Shown here in pieces: positions 24,144-34,285 of a DNA stretch of 64,000 nt. Source of the stretch: an uncultured Porphyromonadaceae bacterium (GTDB lineage: Bacteria > Bacteroidota > Bacteroidia > Bacteroidales > UBA11471); the NCBI GenBank assembly GCA_900547555.1, contig URHG01000006.1:1-64000 (forward strand), given 5' to 3'. Below the pieces are notes generated by a model. The model saw only the letters and a list, made by a program, of their open reading frames with translations. It made no database searches and was not told the origin of the DNA. Position numbers and translations under genes: made by a program. Numbering within the stretch: position 1 is the first letter of the stretch; each line of letters starts with the position of its first letter.

Positions 24144-25193
24144 ATGAAAAATACTTTATTTATATATATTGTAGCGTTTATTTCTGCCTTGTTTTTTACG
24201 GTAGAGATCGAGGCAAAGGATAAATTTGTCGTCGTTATCGATGCTGGACATGGCGGCAATGATCCCGGTGCCGTTGCAAATCGATTGAAAGAAAAGAATA
24301 TCAATCTCGACATTGCTTTGAAGTTGGGAAAAATGATACAACGGAATTGTTCCGATACGAAGGTGATATACACCCGTAGCAAAGATGTTTTTGTAACATT
24401 GAAAGGGCGTACCGAAATCGGAAACAAAGCCAAAGCCGACCTTTTTATTTCCATACATACCAATTCTGCAAAAAGCACCTCTGCAAAAGGTACGGAAACA
24501 TATATATATGGTTTGGAACAGACCGGCATAAATATGGAGGTCGCTAAGCGGGAAAATTCGGTCATTCTTTTGGAGGAAGATTATTCTACGACCTATCAGG
24601 GATATGATCCCAATTCGGTAGAGTCGTTTATTATGTTCGATTTTCAGCAGAATAAGTATTTCGAGCAGAGTATTCATTTTGCATCGATGGTACAAGAGCA
24701 ATTTCGGGTTTTGGCCAAGCGACCCGACCGCAGTGTCCGTCAGCAGAATTTGTTGGTGCTCCGTCTTTCGGCGATGCCCAGTATATTGGTGGAAGTCGGG
24801 TATATCAGTAATCCGTCCGACGCAGCATTTCTCGGTAAAGATGCCAATCGAACAAAATTGGCAGAATCGATATATCGGGCATTTGTCGCGTATAAAGACG
24901 AGTGGAATCGAAAAAATCTTTCGGAGCATGTCGAACGGAAGGCAAGGGTATCGTCATCGTCGGGGGTGGTCTATAAAGTACAATTGTTGGCTTCGAAAAA
25001 GAAACTTTCATTGAAAGATCCATGTTTCAAAGGATTATCTCCGATTTCTTACTATGAGGAAAACGGGTGGTATAAATATACCTATGGAGAATCGACCCGG
25101 AGAGAGGCGTTGTCGGGGAAACTTGCCGAAGCCAAACGTTATTTTAAAGATGCATATATCGTTTCTTTTAAAAAAGGGAAAAAACTAAAATAA
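24144..25193 (+). CDS. N-acetylmuramoyl-L-alanine amidase (Amidase_3) with C-terminal SPOR-like domain
   Basis: The protein has 349 residues and is exported (signal peptide to about residue 23). The Amidase_3 zinc hydrolase domain spans about 28-245: FVVVIDAGHGGNDPGA gives the first zinc His, LFISIHTNSAKS a second, and SMPSILVEVGYISNPSDAAFL the catalytic Glu. The last 75 residues (YKVQLLASKKKLSL...YTYGESTRREA) resemble a SPOR-like peptidoglycan-binding fold. It cuts the stem peptide off glycan strands during cell separation. An MCE protein follows 24 bases later. Confidence 0.92.
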   Translation: MKNTLFIYIVAFISALFFTVEIEAKDKFVVVIDAGHGGNDPGAVANRLKEKNINLDIALKLGKMIQRNCSDTKVIYTRSKDVFVTLKGRTEIGNKAKADLFISIHTNSAKSTSAKGTETYIYGLEQTGINMEVAKRENSVILLEEDYSTTYQGYDPNSVESFIMFDFQQNKYFEQSIHFASMVQEQFRVLAKRPDRSVRQQNLLVLRLSAMPSILVEVGYISNPSDAAFLGKDANRTKLAESIYRAFVAYKDEWNRKNLSEHVERKARVSSSSGVVYKVQLLASKKKLSLKDPCFKGLSPISYYEENGWYKYTYGESTRREALSGKLAEAKRYFKDAYIVSFKKGKKLK

Positions 25194-25217
25194 CCAAGAT
25201 ACTTCAATAATTTAGAT

Positions 25218-26114
25218 ATGAAAAAATATTTCTCGAAAGAGGTGAAGATCGCCATTTCGGTTATCGTAAGTGCTGTCATACTTTATTTCGGTATCGAATT
25301 TCTGAAAGGTATCAATCTGATGCAGCCGTCCAATTATTATTATATCCGGTATGACAATGTGGCAGGGCTTACTGTATCTACGCCTGTTACTGTCGATGGC
25401 TTCAAAGTGGGACTTGTGCGTAGCATAGAGTATGATTATGATGCTTACAATGGTGCTGTGGTGGAGGTAATGCTCGATAAGAAATTGAAAGTTCCCGAAG
25501 GCAGCAAAGCCGTGCTTCAAGCCGATTTGTTGGGTACGGTAACTTTGGCGTTGCAGTTGAATAAGTATGTTTCGACCTATTATTCTCCCGGAGATTATTT
25601 GGTAGGGGAATCCGACGCCGGACTTATGGGAAGTGTAGAAGAAGAATTGTTGCCGTCTTTGGCAGCAATGATTCCCAAGATAGATAGTGTTCTCGATGGC
25701 TTGAATACGATTGTCAGGTCTCAGGAGTTGAACACAACACTTGTTAATGCTGCTAAAATATCAGATGATTTACGTGCCGCGTCGCATCATCTGTCATTGT
25801 TGCTGACGGATTCTATACCGGCTATCGTTTCGGACGTAAAAAGGATAACAAGTCACCTCGATGTATTTACGGCCGAACTTTCCCAGACGAATATTCGACA
25901 GACAATCGAGCATATCGACGAAGTTGTCGTATCGGTCGATACACTTATGGCAAAATTACAACAACCCGATAATACGGTTGGGGCATTGCTGTCCGACCGC
26001 CAGTTATATGAGTCGTTGAATGCAACGGTAATGAGTGCCGATTCATTGTTGATCGATTTGAGACTCAATCCCAAGCGATATGTTCATTTTTCACTCTTCG
26101 GCGGAAAGAAATAA
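25218..26114 (+). CDS. MlaD-like MCE domain protein
   Basis: The protein has 298 residues. A single N-terminal transmembrane helix (about 10-30) is followed by one MCE domain (YYIRYDNVAGLTVSTPVTVDGFKVGLV) and a long helical tail. This is the usual plan of the periplasmic ring subunit of lipid transport systems of the Mla type. No ATPase or permease is next to it. Pairing with an amidase gene is common in Bacteroidales. Confidence 0.88.
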   Translation: MKKYFSKEVKIAISVIVSAVILYFGIEFLKGINLMQPSNYYYIRYDNVAGLTVSTPVTVDGFKVGLVRSIEYDYDAYNGAVVEVMLDKKLKVPEGSKAVLQADLLGTVTLALQLNKYVSTYYSPGDYLVGESDAGLMGSVEEELLPSLAAMIPKIDSVLDGLNTIVRSQELNTTLVNAAKISDDLRAASHHLSLLLTDSIPAIVSDVKRITSHLDVFTAELSQTNIRQTIEHIDEVVVSVDTLMAKLQQPDNTVGALLSDRQLYESLNATVMSADSLLIDLRLNPKRYVHFSLFGGKK

Positions 26115-26177
26115 TATTTTTATTATTTAGACACATTCTAAATAATAAAAATGGTGGGATAATTTTTCATCACTTGT

Positions 26178-26206
26178 AAAAAACGCCTTATATCAAGGCG
26201 TTTTTT
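26178..26206 (+). terminator. Terminator after the MCE gene
   Basis: Stem AAAACGCCTT/AAGGCGTTTT with a short ATATC-type loop and a T run. Confidence 0.85.
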
Positions 26207-26447
26207 ATCTATCGAATATTGACTCATGTATGGCGCTTAGAGCTTGGTTGCTTCTTATACTGTTGTAAATCAGATTGATGATAATATTTTTCTCGGGTCT
26301 TTTCCTGTGAAAAATATTAAAATATAATAGGCTAACCTACAAGTGGTTGTAATGTTTCCGGAATACGCAATAAAAAAGCGATTTTATTTTTCGGAAAAAG
26401 ATTTGAATCTTTGTATTCGACTTCTACGATAGAATTTTGTTATAAAA
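26207..26447. other. AT-rich region upstream of dnaA
   Basis: I looked for DnaA boxes (TTATNCACA or reverse) and saw none, so an origin is not supported here. AATCTTTG at 26406-26413 is a one-mismatch -7 element that could drive dnaA. Together with 26115-26177 the gene-free stretch is 333 bases. Confidence 0.4.
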
Positions 26448-27845
26448 ATGAGTATAGATTACGTCTCTTTGTGGGACCGCTGTCTCTCAATCATCAGAGA
26501 TAATGTTTCGGAAGAACATTACAAGACATGGTTCGAGCCGATGCGCGCCGTGAGGTATTCTGATAATGAGTTGACAGTACAAGTTCCGACCCAATTTTTT
26601 TATGAGTATCTTGAAGAACATTTTGCCGATATTCTTCAACGTACATTATTGCGTGTTTTCGGTTCGGGAATACAACTGATGTATAGCATATCGGTTGTAA
26701 AAGAACCCAAAGAGACCATTGACTTGCCGGGTGGTGGTACCGGTTCGCCGAAATCGTCGAAGGGTGTTACAGAGCCTACTCAGATAGCAGATCCTTTTAA
26801 ACAACCGGTTTACAAAGAGCTCGATTCGCAACTGAACCCGTATTATAGTTTCGATAACTATTTCTCGGGGTCGAGTAATGTTTTGGCTCGTTCTGCGGGA
26901 GAGACGGTCGCTCAGAATCCCGGTAAAACGGCATTCAACCCGTTGTTCCTTTATGGGGAGTCGGGGGTAGGCAAAACTCATCTTGTGCAGGCTATCGGAG
27001 CAAAAGCTAAGGCTGTAAATCCGAAAGCCCGAGTATTGTATCTGTCTTCGCATCTTTTTCAAGTGCAATATACCAATGCCGTGCGTAGTAACTCCGTTAA
27101 TGATTTTATCAACTTTTACCAAAGCATTGATGTGTTGCTCATTGACGATATACAGGATTTGGTCGGGAAAACGGCTACGCAGAATACATTTTTCCATATT
27201 TTCAATCATCTTCATCAGACGGGAAAGCAGTTGGTGTTGACGTCCGATCGTCCTCCCGTTTCGCTCGAAGGTATGGAAGAACGCCTTTTGACCCGTTTCA
27301 AGTGGGGACTTTCGGCCGAGGTTGAACGGCCCGATTATGATTTGCGGAAAAATATTCTACTGAACAAGTTGAAAAAAGACGGAATCGTAATTGCCCCCGA
27401 TGTCGTGGATTTTATAGCTCGGAATGTATCGAATAGCATCAGGGAATTGGAGGGCATCATTGTTTCGTTGATGGCTCGTTCGATTATCTTGAAAAAAGAA
27501 ATATCGGTGGAAATGGCCGAGTGTGTGTTGGCTTCCAGCATTCAGTTGAAGAAGAAACAGATTACCATAGAACTTATTCAGCAAAAGGTTTGCGATTATT
27601 ACAATATGGACGTAAAGTTGTTACAGTCCAAAACTCGTAAACGCGAAATTGCTTTGGCGCGGCAAATATCGATGTATCTGGCTAAGAAATATACCGAATA
27701 TCCTCTTTCCCATATAGGGAGTCGTTTGGGGGGGAAAGACCATGCCACAGTGCATTATGCTTGTAAGATGATATCCCAGCAGGTGGAAATAGATAAGTCT
27801 TTACGGGCTCAGGTCGATGAGATAGAACAGTCTTTGAAATCGTAG
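26448..27845 (+). CDS. dnaA: Chromosomal replication initiator DnaA
   Basis: The protein has 465 residues in four domains. Domain I is N-terminal (LWDRCLSIIRDNVSEEHYKTWFEPM). A linker follows at about 85-130. The AAA+ domain III has Walker A GESGVGKTHL, Walker B VLLIDDIQ and sensor motifs. DNA-binding domain IV contains the signature GGKDHATVHYACKMI. It binds DnaA boxes and melts the origin. A long terminator separates it from the convergent nitroreductase gene. Confidence 0.97.
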   Translation: MSIDYVSLWDRCLSIIRDNVSEEHYKTWFEPMRAVRYSDNELTVQVPTQFFYEYLEEHFADILQRTLLRVFGSGIQLMYSISVVKEPKETIDLPGGGTGSPKSSKGVTEPTQIADPFKQPVYKELDSQLNPYYSFDNYFSGSSNVLARSAGETVAQNPGKTAFNPLFLYGESGVGKTHLVQAIGAKAKAVNPKARVLYLSSHLFQVQYTNAVRSNSVNDFINFYQSIDVLLIDDIQDLVGKTATQNTFFHIFNHLHQTGKQLVLTSDRPPVSLEGMEERLLTRFKWGLSAEVERPDYDLRKNILLNKLKKDGIVIAPDVVDFIARNVSNSIRELEGIIVSLMARSIILKKEISVEMAECVLASSIQLKKKQITIELIQQKVCDYYNMDVKLLQSKTRKREIALARQISMYLAKKYTEYPLSHIGSRLGGKDHATVHYACKMISQQVEIDKSLRAQVDEIEQSLKS

Positions 27846-27853
27846 ATGATTTA

Positions 27854-27900
27854 ATATATAGGAAAGGGGCACTGAAACTCAGTGCCCCTTTCCTATATAT
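27854..27900. terminator. Bidirectional terminator between dnaA and the nitroreductase
   Basis: A 22-bp perfect stem (core GGAAAGGGGCACTGA/TCAGTGCCCCTTTCC, flanked by ATATATA/TATATAT) with a 3-base loop. It touches the last base of the convergent nitroreductase stop codon. Confidence 0.92.
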
Positions 27901-28646
27901 TAAAATTTAAATCCTTGCTCTTTGATGACATTCAAGAAAACGTCAGAGAAGTGTTCGTTGTTTGTACGTGTGTATCGTACATCTGTGAATACTTGTGCCA
28001 AAGTCTCTTTTTTATTTTCGTCTACAAAACCCTTATTGGCGGGGAGTTCCTCTTTTTCTTTATACAATCGGTCTATATCTTCCCGGGTGTAGTCTCGATA
28101 ATGTTCGTGATGTATCATCGCTTCTATGGGCAGGCGTTCTACCTGATCGGGAATACCGTCGGGGTACCCGACCGTTACAGTAGTTACCGGAACGACGAAA
28201 CGAGGCAGATCCAGAGCTTTTATGATTTGGTCGGCATTATAGGTAGTCGTTCCTAAATAGCAGATGCCCAAACCTTTTGCCTCGGCAGCCGTACAGAATT
28301 GTTGAGCGACGAGTAATGCGTCTATCGATGCGGTGAAGAACGATTGAAAGTTATCGTAACCCGGTTTTGCATGACGGAATTCGCACCACTTGATAAACCG
28401 GTTGAAATCGGCACAAAAAGTCAGTACGACAGGAGCATTTGTTACGGTCGACTGATTGAAGTGTGCAGGTGCCAGCTTTTTTTTGTTTTCGGCATCGCGG
28501 GTAACGACGACACTGTAAACTTGCATATTGCCGGTGTTAGAAACCCGGAACGCTGCTTCCAGAAGTTCGTTTAATAACTCGTCAGGTATATCCTCTTTCT
28601 TATATTGGCGGATAGTACGACGATTTTTGAGAAAATCTAAGTCCAT
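27900..28646 (-). CDS. Nitroreductase family protein (FMN-dependent)
   Basis: The protein has 248 residues. The N-terminal FMN-binding signature is FLKNRRTIRQYKKEDIPDELL; LEAAFRVSNTGNMQVYSVVV and GLGICYLGTTTYN follow. The last 50 residues form a charged extension past the core fold. It reduces nitro compounds or quinones with NAD(P)H; the physiological substrate is unknown. TATATTTG at plus 28668-28675 may be its -7 element. Confidence 0.88.
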   Translation of the reverse strand: MDLDFLKNRRTIRQYKKEDIPDELLNELLEAAFRVSNTGNMQVYSVVVTRDAENKKKLAPAHFNQSTVTNAPVVLTFCADFNRFIKWCEFRHAKPGYDNFQSFFTASIDALLVAQQFCTAAEAKGLGICYLGTTTYNADQIIKALDLPRFVVPVTTVTVGYPDGIPDQVERLPIEAMIHHEHYRDYTREDIDRLYKEKEELPANKGFVDENKKETLAQVFTDVRYTRTNNEHFSDVFLNVIKEQGFKF

Positions 28647-29014
28647 AGTATCAATAATATGTTTTTACAAATATACGGTTTATCCGTGAATTATTTCTTG
28701 TACAAGGGGCTTTTTTATATAGAAATGGAATAGTAAAGACTTTTCCCGATAGGATTTTTATTGAGAACCAATAAAAGAACCTCGTTTATTAAAAAAGGAA
28801 ACTTTTATTTTTATATTTCCCTGTAATATATTGATATTCAGTGTTTCGATTTGTTAAAATTGAAAATTCAATGAAATTGTTGATAAATAAATGTGTGAAA
28901 TATTTGTGCGCTCGAAAGTTTTTCATAAACTTGCAAACACAAAATCCTATCAAAAAAGTCAGCATCGAATACTATCGAAAAAACACAATTAAAAAACCAT
29001 TAAATTATACATTC
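28647..29014. other. Gene-free region between the nitroreductase and the ribonucleotide reductase
   Basis: AT-rich, 368 bases. The last 174 bases are open in the frame of the next gene from ATG 28841, but the encoded stretch is basic and unlike class II reductases. AATATTTG near 28889-28896 is a near-consensus -7 element. No cobalamin riboswitch-like box was recognised. Confidence 0.4.
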
Positions 29015-31564
29015 GTGGACTCAAAAAGTTATACTTACGATGAAGCGTTCCAGTCGTCATTGGAGTACTTCAAAGGAGATGAGTTGGCCGCTCGTGTGTG
29101 GGTCAATAAGTATGCATTGAAAGATTCATTCGGGAATATTTTCGAGAAAAATCCCGAAGACATGCACATGCGGTTGGCCTCGGAGATAGCTCGCATCGAG
29201 AATAATTATCCCAATCCTCTTTCGGAGGAACAACTTATGGATTTGTTCCGGGGATTCAAGTATGTCGTTCCTCAGGGAAGCCCCATGAGCGGCATCGGGA
29301 ATAATTATCAGATCGGGTCGTTATCGAACTGCTTTGTGATAGGTATGGAAGGAAATGCCGACTCGTATGGCGGCGTGATGAAAATCGACGAGGAGCAGGT
29401 ACAGCTTATGAAGCGTCGGGGAGGGGTCGGGCACGACTTGTCCCATATCCGCCCCAAAGGATCTCCGGTAAAAAATTCGGCGTTGACATCGACCGGCTTG
29501 GTTCCGTTTATGGAACGCTATTCCAATTCCACCCGTGAGGTCGCGCAGGATGGTCGTCGCGGGGCGTTGATGCTCAGTGTATCGATAAAACACCCCGATT
29601 CGGAGTCGTTTATCGACGCTAAAATGACCGAGGGTAAAGTTACCGGAGCAAATGTCTCGGTGAAGATGACCGACGATTTTATGCAGGCGGCTATCGACGG
29701 GCGTCCTTATACGCAGCAGTATCCTATATATAGTGATCGTCCGATGGTGACGAAAGAGGTCGATGCTCAGGCTATTTGGAAAAAAATCGTACACAATGCG
29801 TGGAAGTCGGCCGAGCCCGGAGTTTTGTTTTGGGATACGATTATACGGGAGTCTATACCCGATTGTTATGCCGATTTGGGATTCCGTACCGTTTCTACTA
29901 ATCCCTGCGGAGAAATACCTCTCTGTCCTTATGACAGTTGCCGTTTGTTGGCGATCAATCTCTACTCTTATGTCGTAAATCCATTTACTCCGAACGCATA
30001 TTTCGATTTCGAACTTTTCCGTGAACACGTTAAGCTGGCGCAACGTATCATGGATGATATCATCGATCTCGAAATGGAGAAAATCGATAAGATTTTGGAG
30101 AAGATACATTCCGACCCCGAATCGGAAGAGATAAAGCGCACCGAGATACAGCTTTGGGAAAAGATCCGGGCCAAGACCTTGAAAGGTCGTCGTACCGGAG
30201 TGGGTACTACTGCCGAGGGCGATATGATCGCAGCTATGGGATTGCGTTACGGGACAGAAGAGGCTACGTCATTTTCTGAGAATGTACACAAAGCATTGGC
30301 GTTGGCAGCATACCGTTCGTCGGTGGAGATGGCCAAAGAACGCGGGGCATTTGAGGTTTACGATGCTCGTCGGGAAGAAAAAAATCCTTTTATTAACCGT
30401 TTGCGTGAGGCCGATCCCCAGTTGTATGACGATATGGTGAAATGGGGGCGTAGAAATATTGCCTGTCTTACGATTGCTCCTACGGGAACGACCAGTTTGA
30501 TGACGCAGACGACTTCGGGTATCGAGCCTGTGTTTATGCCCGTTTATCGTCGTCGCCGTAAGGTGAATCCGAACGATGCGGACGTACATGTAGACTATAT
30601 CGACGAGTCGGGCGATGCATTCGAAGAATATTTGGTTTACCATCATAAGTTTGTTACATGGATGCAGATGAACGGGTATGAAGTGCGAAATAATTATACA
30701 CAAGAAGAAATCGACGAAATTATTTCTCGTTCGCCCTATTATAAAGCAACGTCGAACGACATCGATTGGATACAAAAGGTGCGTATGCAAGGACGTGTGC
30801 AGAAATGGGTCGACCATTCCATCAGCGTAACGATAAATCTGCCTTCCGATGTTACCGAGGAGTTGGTCGGTAACCTCTATGTCGAGGCTTGGCGTTGTGG
30901 TTGCAAAGGTTGTACGGTGTATCGCGACGGCTCCCGTTCGGGTGTGTTGATCGCCGTTCAGAAAGAAGCTAAAAAAGAGAAAGAAAAAGCATCTGCTCCT
31001 GTGGCTGTTTCTCCGGCCGACTTGGTACGTCCTACCGAGCTCGAAGCCGATGTGGTACGTTTCCAGAATAATAGGGAAAAATGGATTGCCTTCATCGGGT
31101 TGAAAGACGGCAAACCGTATGAGATATTTACCGGTTTGGCCGATGACGAAGACGGTATATTGATACCTAAAAACATTACCAAAGGAAAAATTATCAAGGC
31201 ATACGACGAGAATGGCAATAAGCATTACGATTTCCAGTTCCGGAATAAACGCGGATATAAAACCACGATCGAAGGCCTTTCTGAAAAATTCAATCCCGAG
31301 TATTGGAATTATGCCAAATTGATTTCCGGAGTATTGCGTTACGGAATGCCGATAGAACAAGTGTTGAAACTGGTCGGTTCGTTGCAACTGAACAGTGAAA
31401 ATATCAATACATGGAAGAACGGCGTAGAACGCGCATTGAAGAAATATATGCCCAATGGTGCGACGGCCAACGGCCAGAAATGTCCTAAGTGTGGGCAGGA
31501 AACACTCGTTTATCAAGAGGGTTGCCTGATATGTACGTCTTGTGGAACATCTAAGTGCGGATAA
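29015..31564 (+). CDS. nrdJ: Adenosylcobalamin-dependent (class II) ribonucleoside-diphosphate reductase
   Basis: Makes deoxyribonucleotides using vitamin B12, independent of oxygen. The protein has 849 residues from GTG 29015 (VDSKSYTYDEAFQSSLEYFKGDE). I chose this start because relatives begin at this point; earlier in-frame ATGs at 28841 and 28871 would add 58 or 48 residues of unrelated sequence. Landmarks are GSLSNCFVIG (redox Cys), NPCGEIPL (radical-site Asn-Cys-Glu), PTGTTS, and a C-terminal zinc ribbon (CPKCGQE...CTSCGTSKCG). The stop overlaps the next ATG as TAATG. Confidence 0.93.
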   Translation: MDSKSYTYDEAFQSSLEYFKGDELAARVWVNKYALKDSFGNIFEKNPEDMHMRLASEIARIENNYPNPLSEEQLMDLFRGFKYVVPQGSPMSGIGNNYQIGSLSNCFVIGMEGNADSYGGVMKIDEEQVQLMKRRGGVGHDLSHIRPKGSPVKNSALTSTGLVPFMERYSNSTREVAQDGRRGALMLSVSIKHPDSESFIDAKMTEGKVTGANVSVKMTDDFMQAAIDGRPYTQQYPIYSDRPMVTKEVDAQAIWKKIVHNAWKSAEPGVLFWDTIIRESIPDCYADLGFRTVSTNPCGEIPLCPYDSCRLLAINLYSYVVNPFTPNAYFDFELFREHVKLAQRIMDDIIDLEMEKIDKILEKIHSDPESEEIKRTEIQLWEKIRAKTLKGRRTGVGTTAEGDMIAAMGLRYGTEEATSFSENVHKALALAAYRSSVEMAKERGAFEVYDARREEKNPFINRLREADPQLYDDMVKWGRRNIACLTIAPTGTTSLMTQTTSGIEPVFMPVYRRRRKVNPNDADVHVDYIDESGDAFEEYLVYHHKFVTWMQMNGYEVRNNYTQEEIDEIISRSPYYKATSNDIDWIQKVRMQGRVQKWVDHSISVTINLPSDVTEELVGNLYVEAWRCGCKGCTVYRDGSRSGVLIAVQKEAKKEKEKASAPVAVSPADLVRPTELEADVVRFQNNREKWIAFIGLKDGKPYEIFTGLADDEDGILIPKNITKGKIIKAYDENGNKHYDFQFRNKRGYKTTIEGLSEKFNPEYWNYAKLISGVLRYGMPIEQVLKLVGSLQLNSENINTWKNGVERALKKYMPNGATANGQKCPKCGQETLVYQEGCLICTSCGTSKCG

Positions 31565-34239
31565 TGCGTGTAACGTTTTTTATAGAATATCATACCCGTT
31601 GGGGGCAGCAGCTATTCCTGAGTGGTGGAATCGAAGCCTTGGGTTCGGGCAATGAAGAACGTGCTCTTCCTATGCAGTATGTCGACGATGGCTGGTGGAC
31701 GGCAACGATCGATGCCGATGAAGGGTGTACATTTACTTACGGGTATTTGTTGCGCGAAAACGGAGTATGTCTGAAAGAGTGGGGTGGGGAACATTGTTTC
31801 CGCCCCACTTTCGGCATTTCTACCTATCGGGTTTATGACGAGTGGTTGCAGATAAGTCGCGATCATGTGTTCCTTTCTTCGGCTATCCGTCAGAGCGGTA
31901 TTTTTCGAAAGGCGACGGAAAAAGAGGATTCTGCCTCTACTTTGGGAGTCAGATTTGAAGTAACTGCCCCGGCGCTTTTACCGCAGGAGACGTTGGCTGT
32001 TGTCGGCTCGTTTACCGGACACCCGTGGAGTGTCGAAGAGGGTTGTTTGATGTCTGATGCTCGTTATCCGGTATGGTCTGTTACCCTTCCGCCGGAGATA
32101 CTGAGGTTGCCTGTTGAATATAAATTTGTCGTTGTAGACAAATCTACTCGCCGTATTGTAGCATGGGAGGAGGGTGAGAACCGTCGTTTACCTCTTTTGG
32201 TAGAAAGAACCGGAGAAACGATTGTCGTAAACGGAGGACATCTGCGTCTTTTCCGACCTTTATGGAAAGGAGCGGGTGTTGCCGTTCCCGTGTTTTCTCT
32301 GCGTTCGGAGTCAAGCTGGGGAATCGGAGAATTTCTTGATCTCGAAAAAATGGTCGATTGGGCAGTCCTCACGGGGCAACGTTTTATACAGGTCTTGCCC
32401 GTCAATGATACCACAATGTGGCATACATGGCTCGACTCTTATCCTTATCGAGCCAATTCGGTATATGCATTGCACCCGGCCTATTTGTATTTGCCCGCTG
32501 TGGGACGTTTGGCCGACGAGAAGGAGATGACGCGTTTCGAGCAAGAAGCTGCCCGCCTGAATGCCCTTCCTGCTGTCGATTACGAGGCTGTAACCCGGTT
32601 GAAAAGCGAATATATGCGTATTCTTTTCCGGGAAGTCGGTGCCGATACGCTTGCTTCATTTTCTTACCGGCGTTTTTTCGATGAGAATAAAAAATGGTTG
32701 GTCCCTTATGCCGCATTCTGTTATTTGCGGGATACGTTGCATACGCCCGTATTTTCGGAATGGGGGGAGTATGCCGAGTACGACGAAAGAAAAGTTGCCT
32801 GCCTTTCCGATGTAGAAAGTGATGCTTATCCTATTATTGCCGGATACTATTTTCAGCAATATCATTTGCACGAACAGTTGCTGCGCGTGCGTGAGTATGC
32901 CCGAAGCAAAGGCGTCGTGCTGAAAGGCGATATACCCATCGGGGTGAGCCGAAACAGTGCCGATGCGTGGGTCGCTCCGTCCTTGTTCAATCTCGATTCT
33001 CAGACAGGTGCTCCGCCCGATGATTTTTCCGTCACGGGGCAGAATTGGGGCTTCCCCACCTATAATTGGGCCGAGATGGCACAAGACGGGTATGCATGGT
33101 GGAAGGCTCGTTTTACCAAAATGGCTGAATATTTCGATGCTTATCGTATCGACCATATTTTAGGGTTTTTCCGTATTTGGGAAATTCCCGATACGGCAGT
33201 CGAGGGATTGCCGGGGCATTTCAATGCCGCATTGCCGTTTACTCCCGATGATTTGGCCGAATATGATTTCCCATTCGATGAGAAACGCCATGCCGAACCG
33301 TATATTCGGGAATATATGCTTCCTGAAATCTTCGGGATTTATGCCGGAGAGGTACAAGCAAAATACTTGAAGCCGGTCGGCAATAATGCTTTCTGTTTGC
33401 GGGAAGAAGTCGACAATCAACAGAAAATAAATACTTTATTGGGAGATACTTATGACGCCAAGGCACAAGCCATAAAAGAAGGATTGTTCCGGCTCACCGA
33501 TGAAGTTCTTTTTGTTCGCGATCCTTATGCCGCCTATGCTTGGCATCCGCGTATCAATGCACAGGACACATACAGTTTCAAAGATTTACCCGTAGATATG
33601 CAACGGGATTTCCGTCGTTTGCATGATGAGTTTTATTATCATCGACATGATGAGTTTTGGCGGAACGAAGCGCTGAAAAAACTGCCTGCTCTTGTTCTCT
33701 CGACCGACATGCTTGTCTGCGGAGAAGATTTAGGTATGATACCACACTGTGTACCCGATGTGATGAATCGGTTGCAAATTCTCTCGCTCGAAATACAGCG
33801 TATGCCCAAAGAACCTTATTGCGAGTTTGGCGATACCCGTAAGTATCCCTATCTTTCGGTTTGTACGACATCGACTCACGATATGTCGGGAATCAGAGGG
33901 TGGTGGGAAGAAGACCGCTCTAAAACACAACGGTATTACAATGTCGTATTGCATCGGGAGGGAGATGCTCCCGAGCAATGTCCCCCGTATATTTGTCAGG
34001 AGATTATCCGGCAGCATTTGGAATCACCGTCGATGTTGGTCATATTGCCTTTGCAGGATTGGCTGTCGGTAAATCTCGATGTACGAGTTCCCGATCCGTC
34101 AGTCGAGCGTATCAATGTCCCGTCCGATCCGCGTAATTATTGGCGTTATCGTATGCATTTGACGTTGGAGTCGCTTCTTCGGCAGGATAAGTTGAACGAA
34201 ACGGTTCGCTCGTTGATCGGCGATTCGGCCCGTCGGTAG
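31564..34239 (+). CDS. malQ: 4-alpha-glucanotransferase (amylomaltase, GH77) with two N-terminal starch-binding domains
   Basis: The protein has 891 residues. Two CBM20-type domains (about 1-110 and 120-240, with YRVYDEW and EYKFVVVDK strands) precede the GH77 catalytic domain (about 255-860). The nucleophile Asp lies in FDAYRIDHILGFFRIWEIP and the acid/base Glu in LVCGEDLGMIP. This layout is the DPE2-like form acting on glycogen or branched glucans. ATG 31564 overlaps the reductase TAA by one base (TAATG), implying translational coupling. No signal peptide, so cytosolic. Confidence 0.93.
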   Translation: MRVTFFIEYHTRWGQQLFLSGGIEALGSGNEERALPMQYVDDGWWTATIDADEGCTFTYGYLLRENGVCLKEWGGEHCFRPTFGISTYRVYDEWLQISRDHVFLSSAIRQSGIFRKATEKEDSASTLGVRFEVTAPALLPQETLAVVGSFTGHPWSVEEGCLMSDARYPVWSVTLPPEILRLPVEYKFVVVDKSTRRIVAWEEGENRRLPLLVERTGETIVVNGGHLRLFRPLWKGAGVAVPVFSLRSESSWGIGEFLDLEKMVDWAVLTGQRFIQVLPVNDTTMWHTWLDSYPYRANSVYALHPAYLYLPAVGRLADEKEMTRFEQEAARLNALPAVDYEAVTRLKSEYMRILFREVGADTLASFSYRRFFDENKKWLVPYAAFCYLRDTLHTPVFSEWGEYAEYDERKVACLSDVESDAYPIIAGYYFQQYHLHEQLLRVREYARSKGVVLKGDIPIGVSRNSADAWVAPSLFNLDSQTGAPPDDFSVTGQNWGFPTYNWAEMAQDGYAWWKARFTKMAEYFDAYRIDHILGFFRIWEIPDTAVEGLPGHFNAALPFTPDDLAEYDFPFDEKRHAEPYIREYMLPEIFGIYAGEVQAKYLKPVGNNAFCLREEVDNQQKINTLLGDTYDAKAQAIKEGLFRLTDEVLFVRDPYAAYAWHPRINAQDTYSFKDLPVDMQRDFRRLHDEFYYHRHDEFWRNEALKKLPALVLSTDMLVCGEDLGMIPHCVPDVMNRLQILSLEIQRMPKEPYCEFGDTRKYPYLSVCTTSTHDMSGIRGWWEEDRSKTQRYYNVVLHREGDAPEQCPPYICQEIIRQHLESPSMLVILPLQDWLSVNLDVRVPDPSVERINVPSDPRNYWRYRMHLTLESLLRQDKLNETVRSLIGDSARR

Positions 34240-34285
34240 AAGTTCGGGGTATAAGAAAGCGAATGAAAATATTCTGTCGGGAGAA

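Noticed and set aside
26207..26447. Possible replication origin next to dnaA
   Set aside because: No DnaA-box-like sequences or clustered repeats were found by eye; nearness to dnaA alone is not enough.
28647..29014. Possible cobalamin riboswitch before the B12-dependent reductase
   Set aside because: The region is AT-rich with no recognisable B12 box or stable multi-stem layout.
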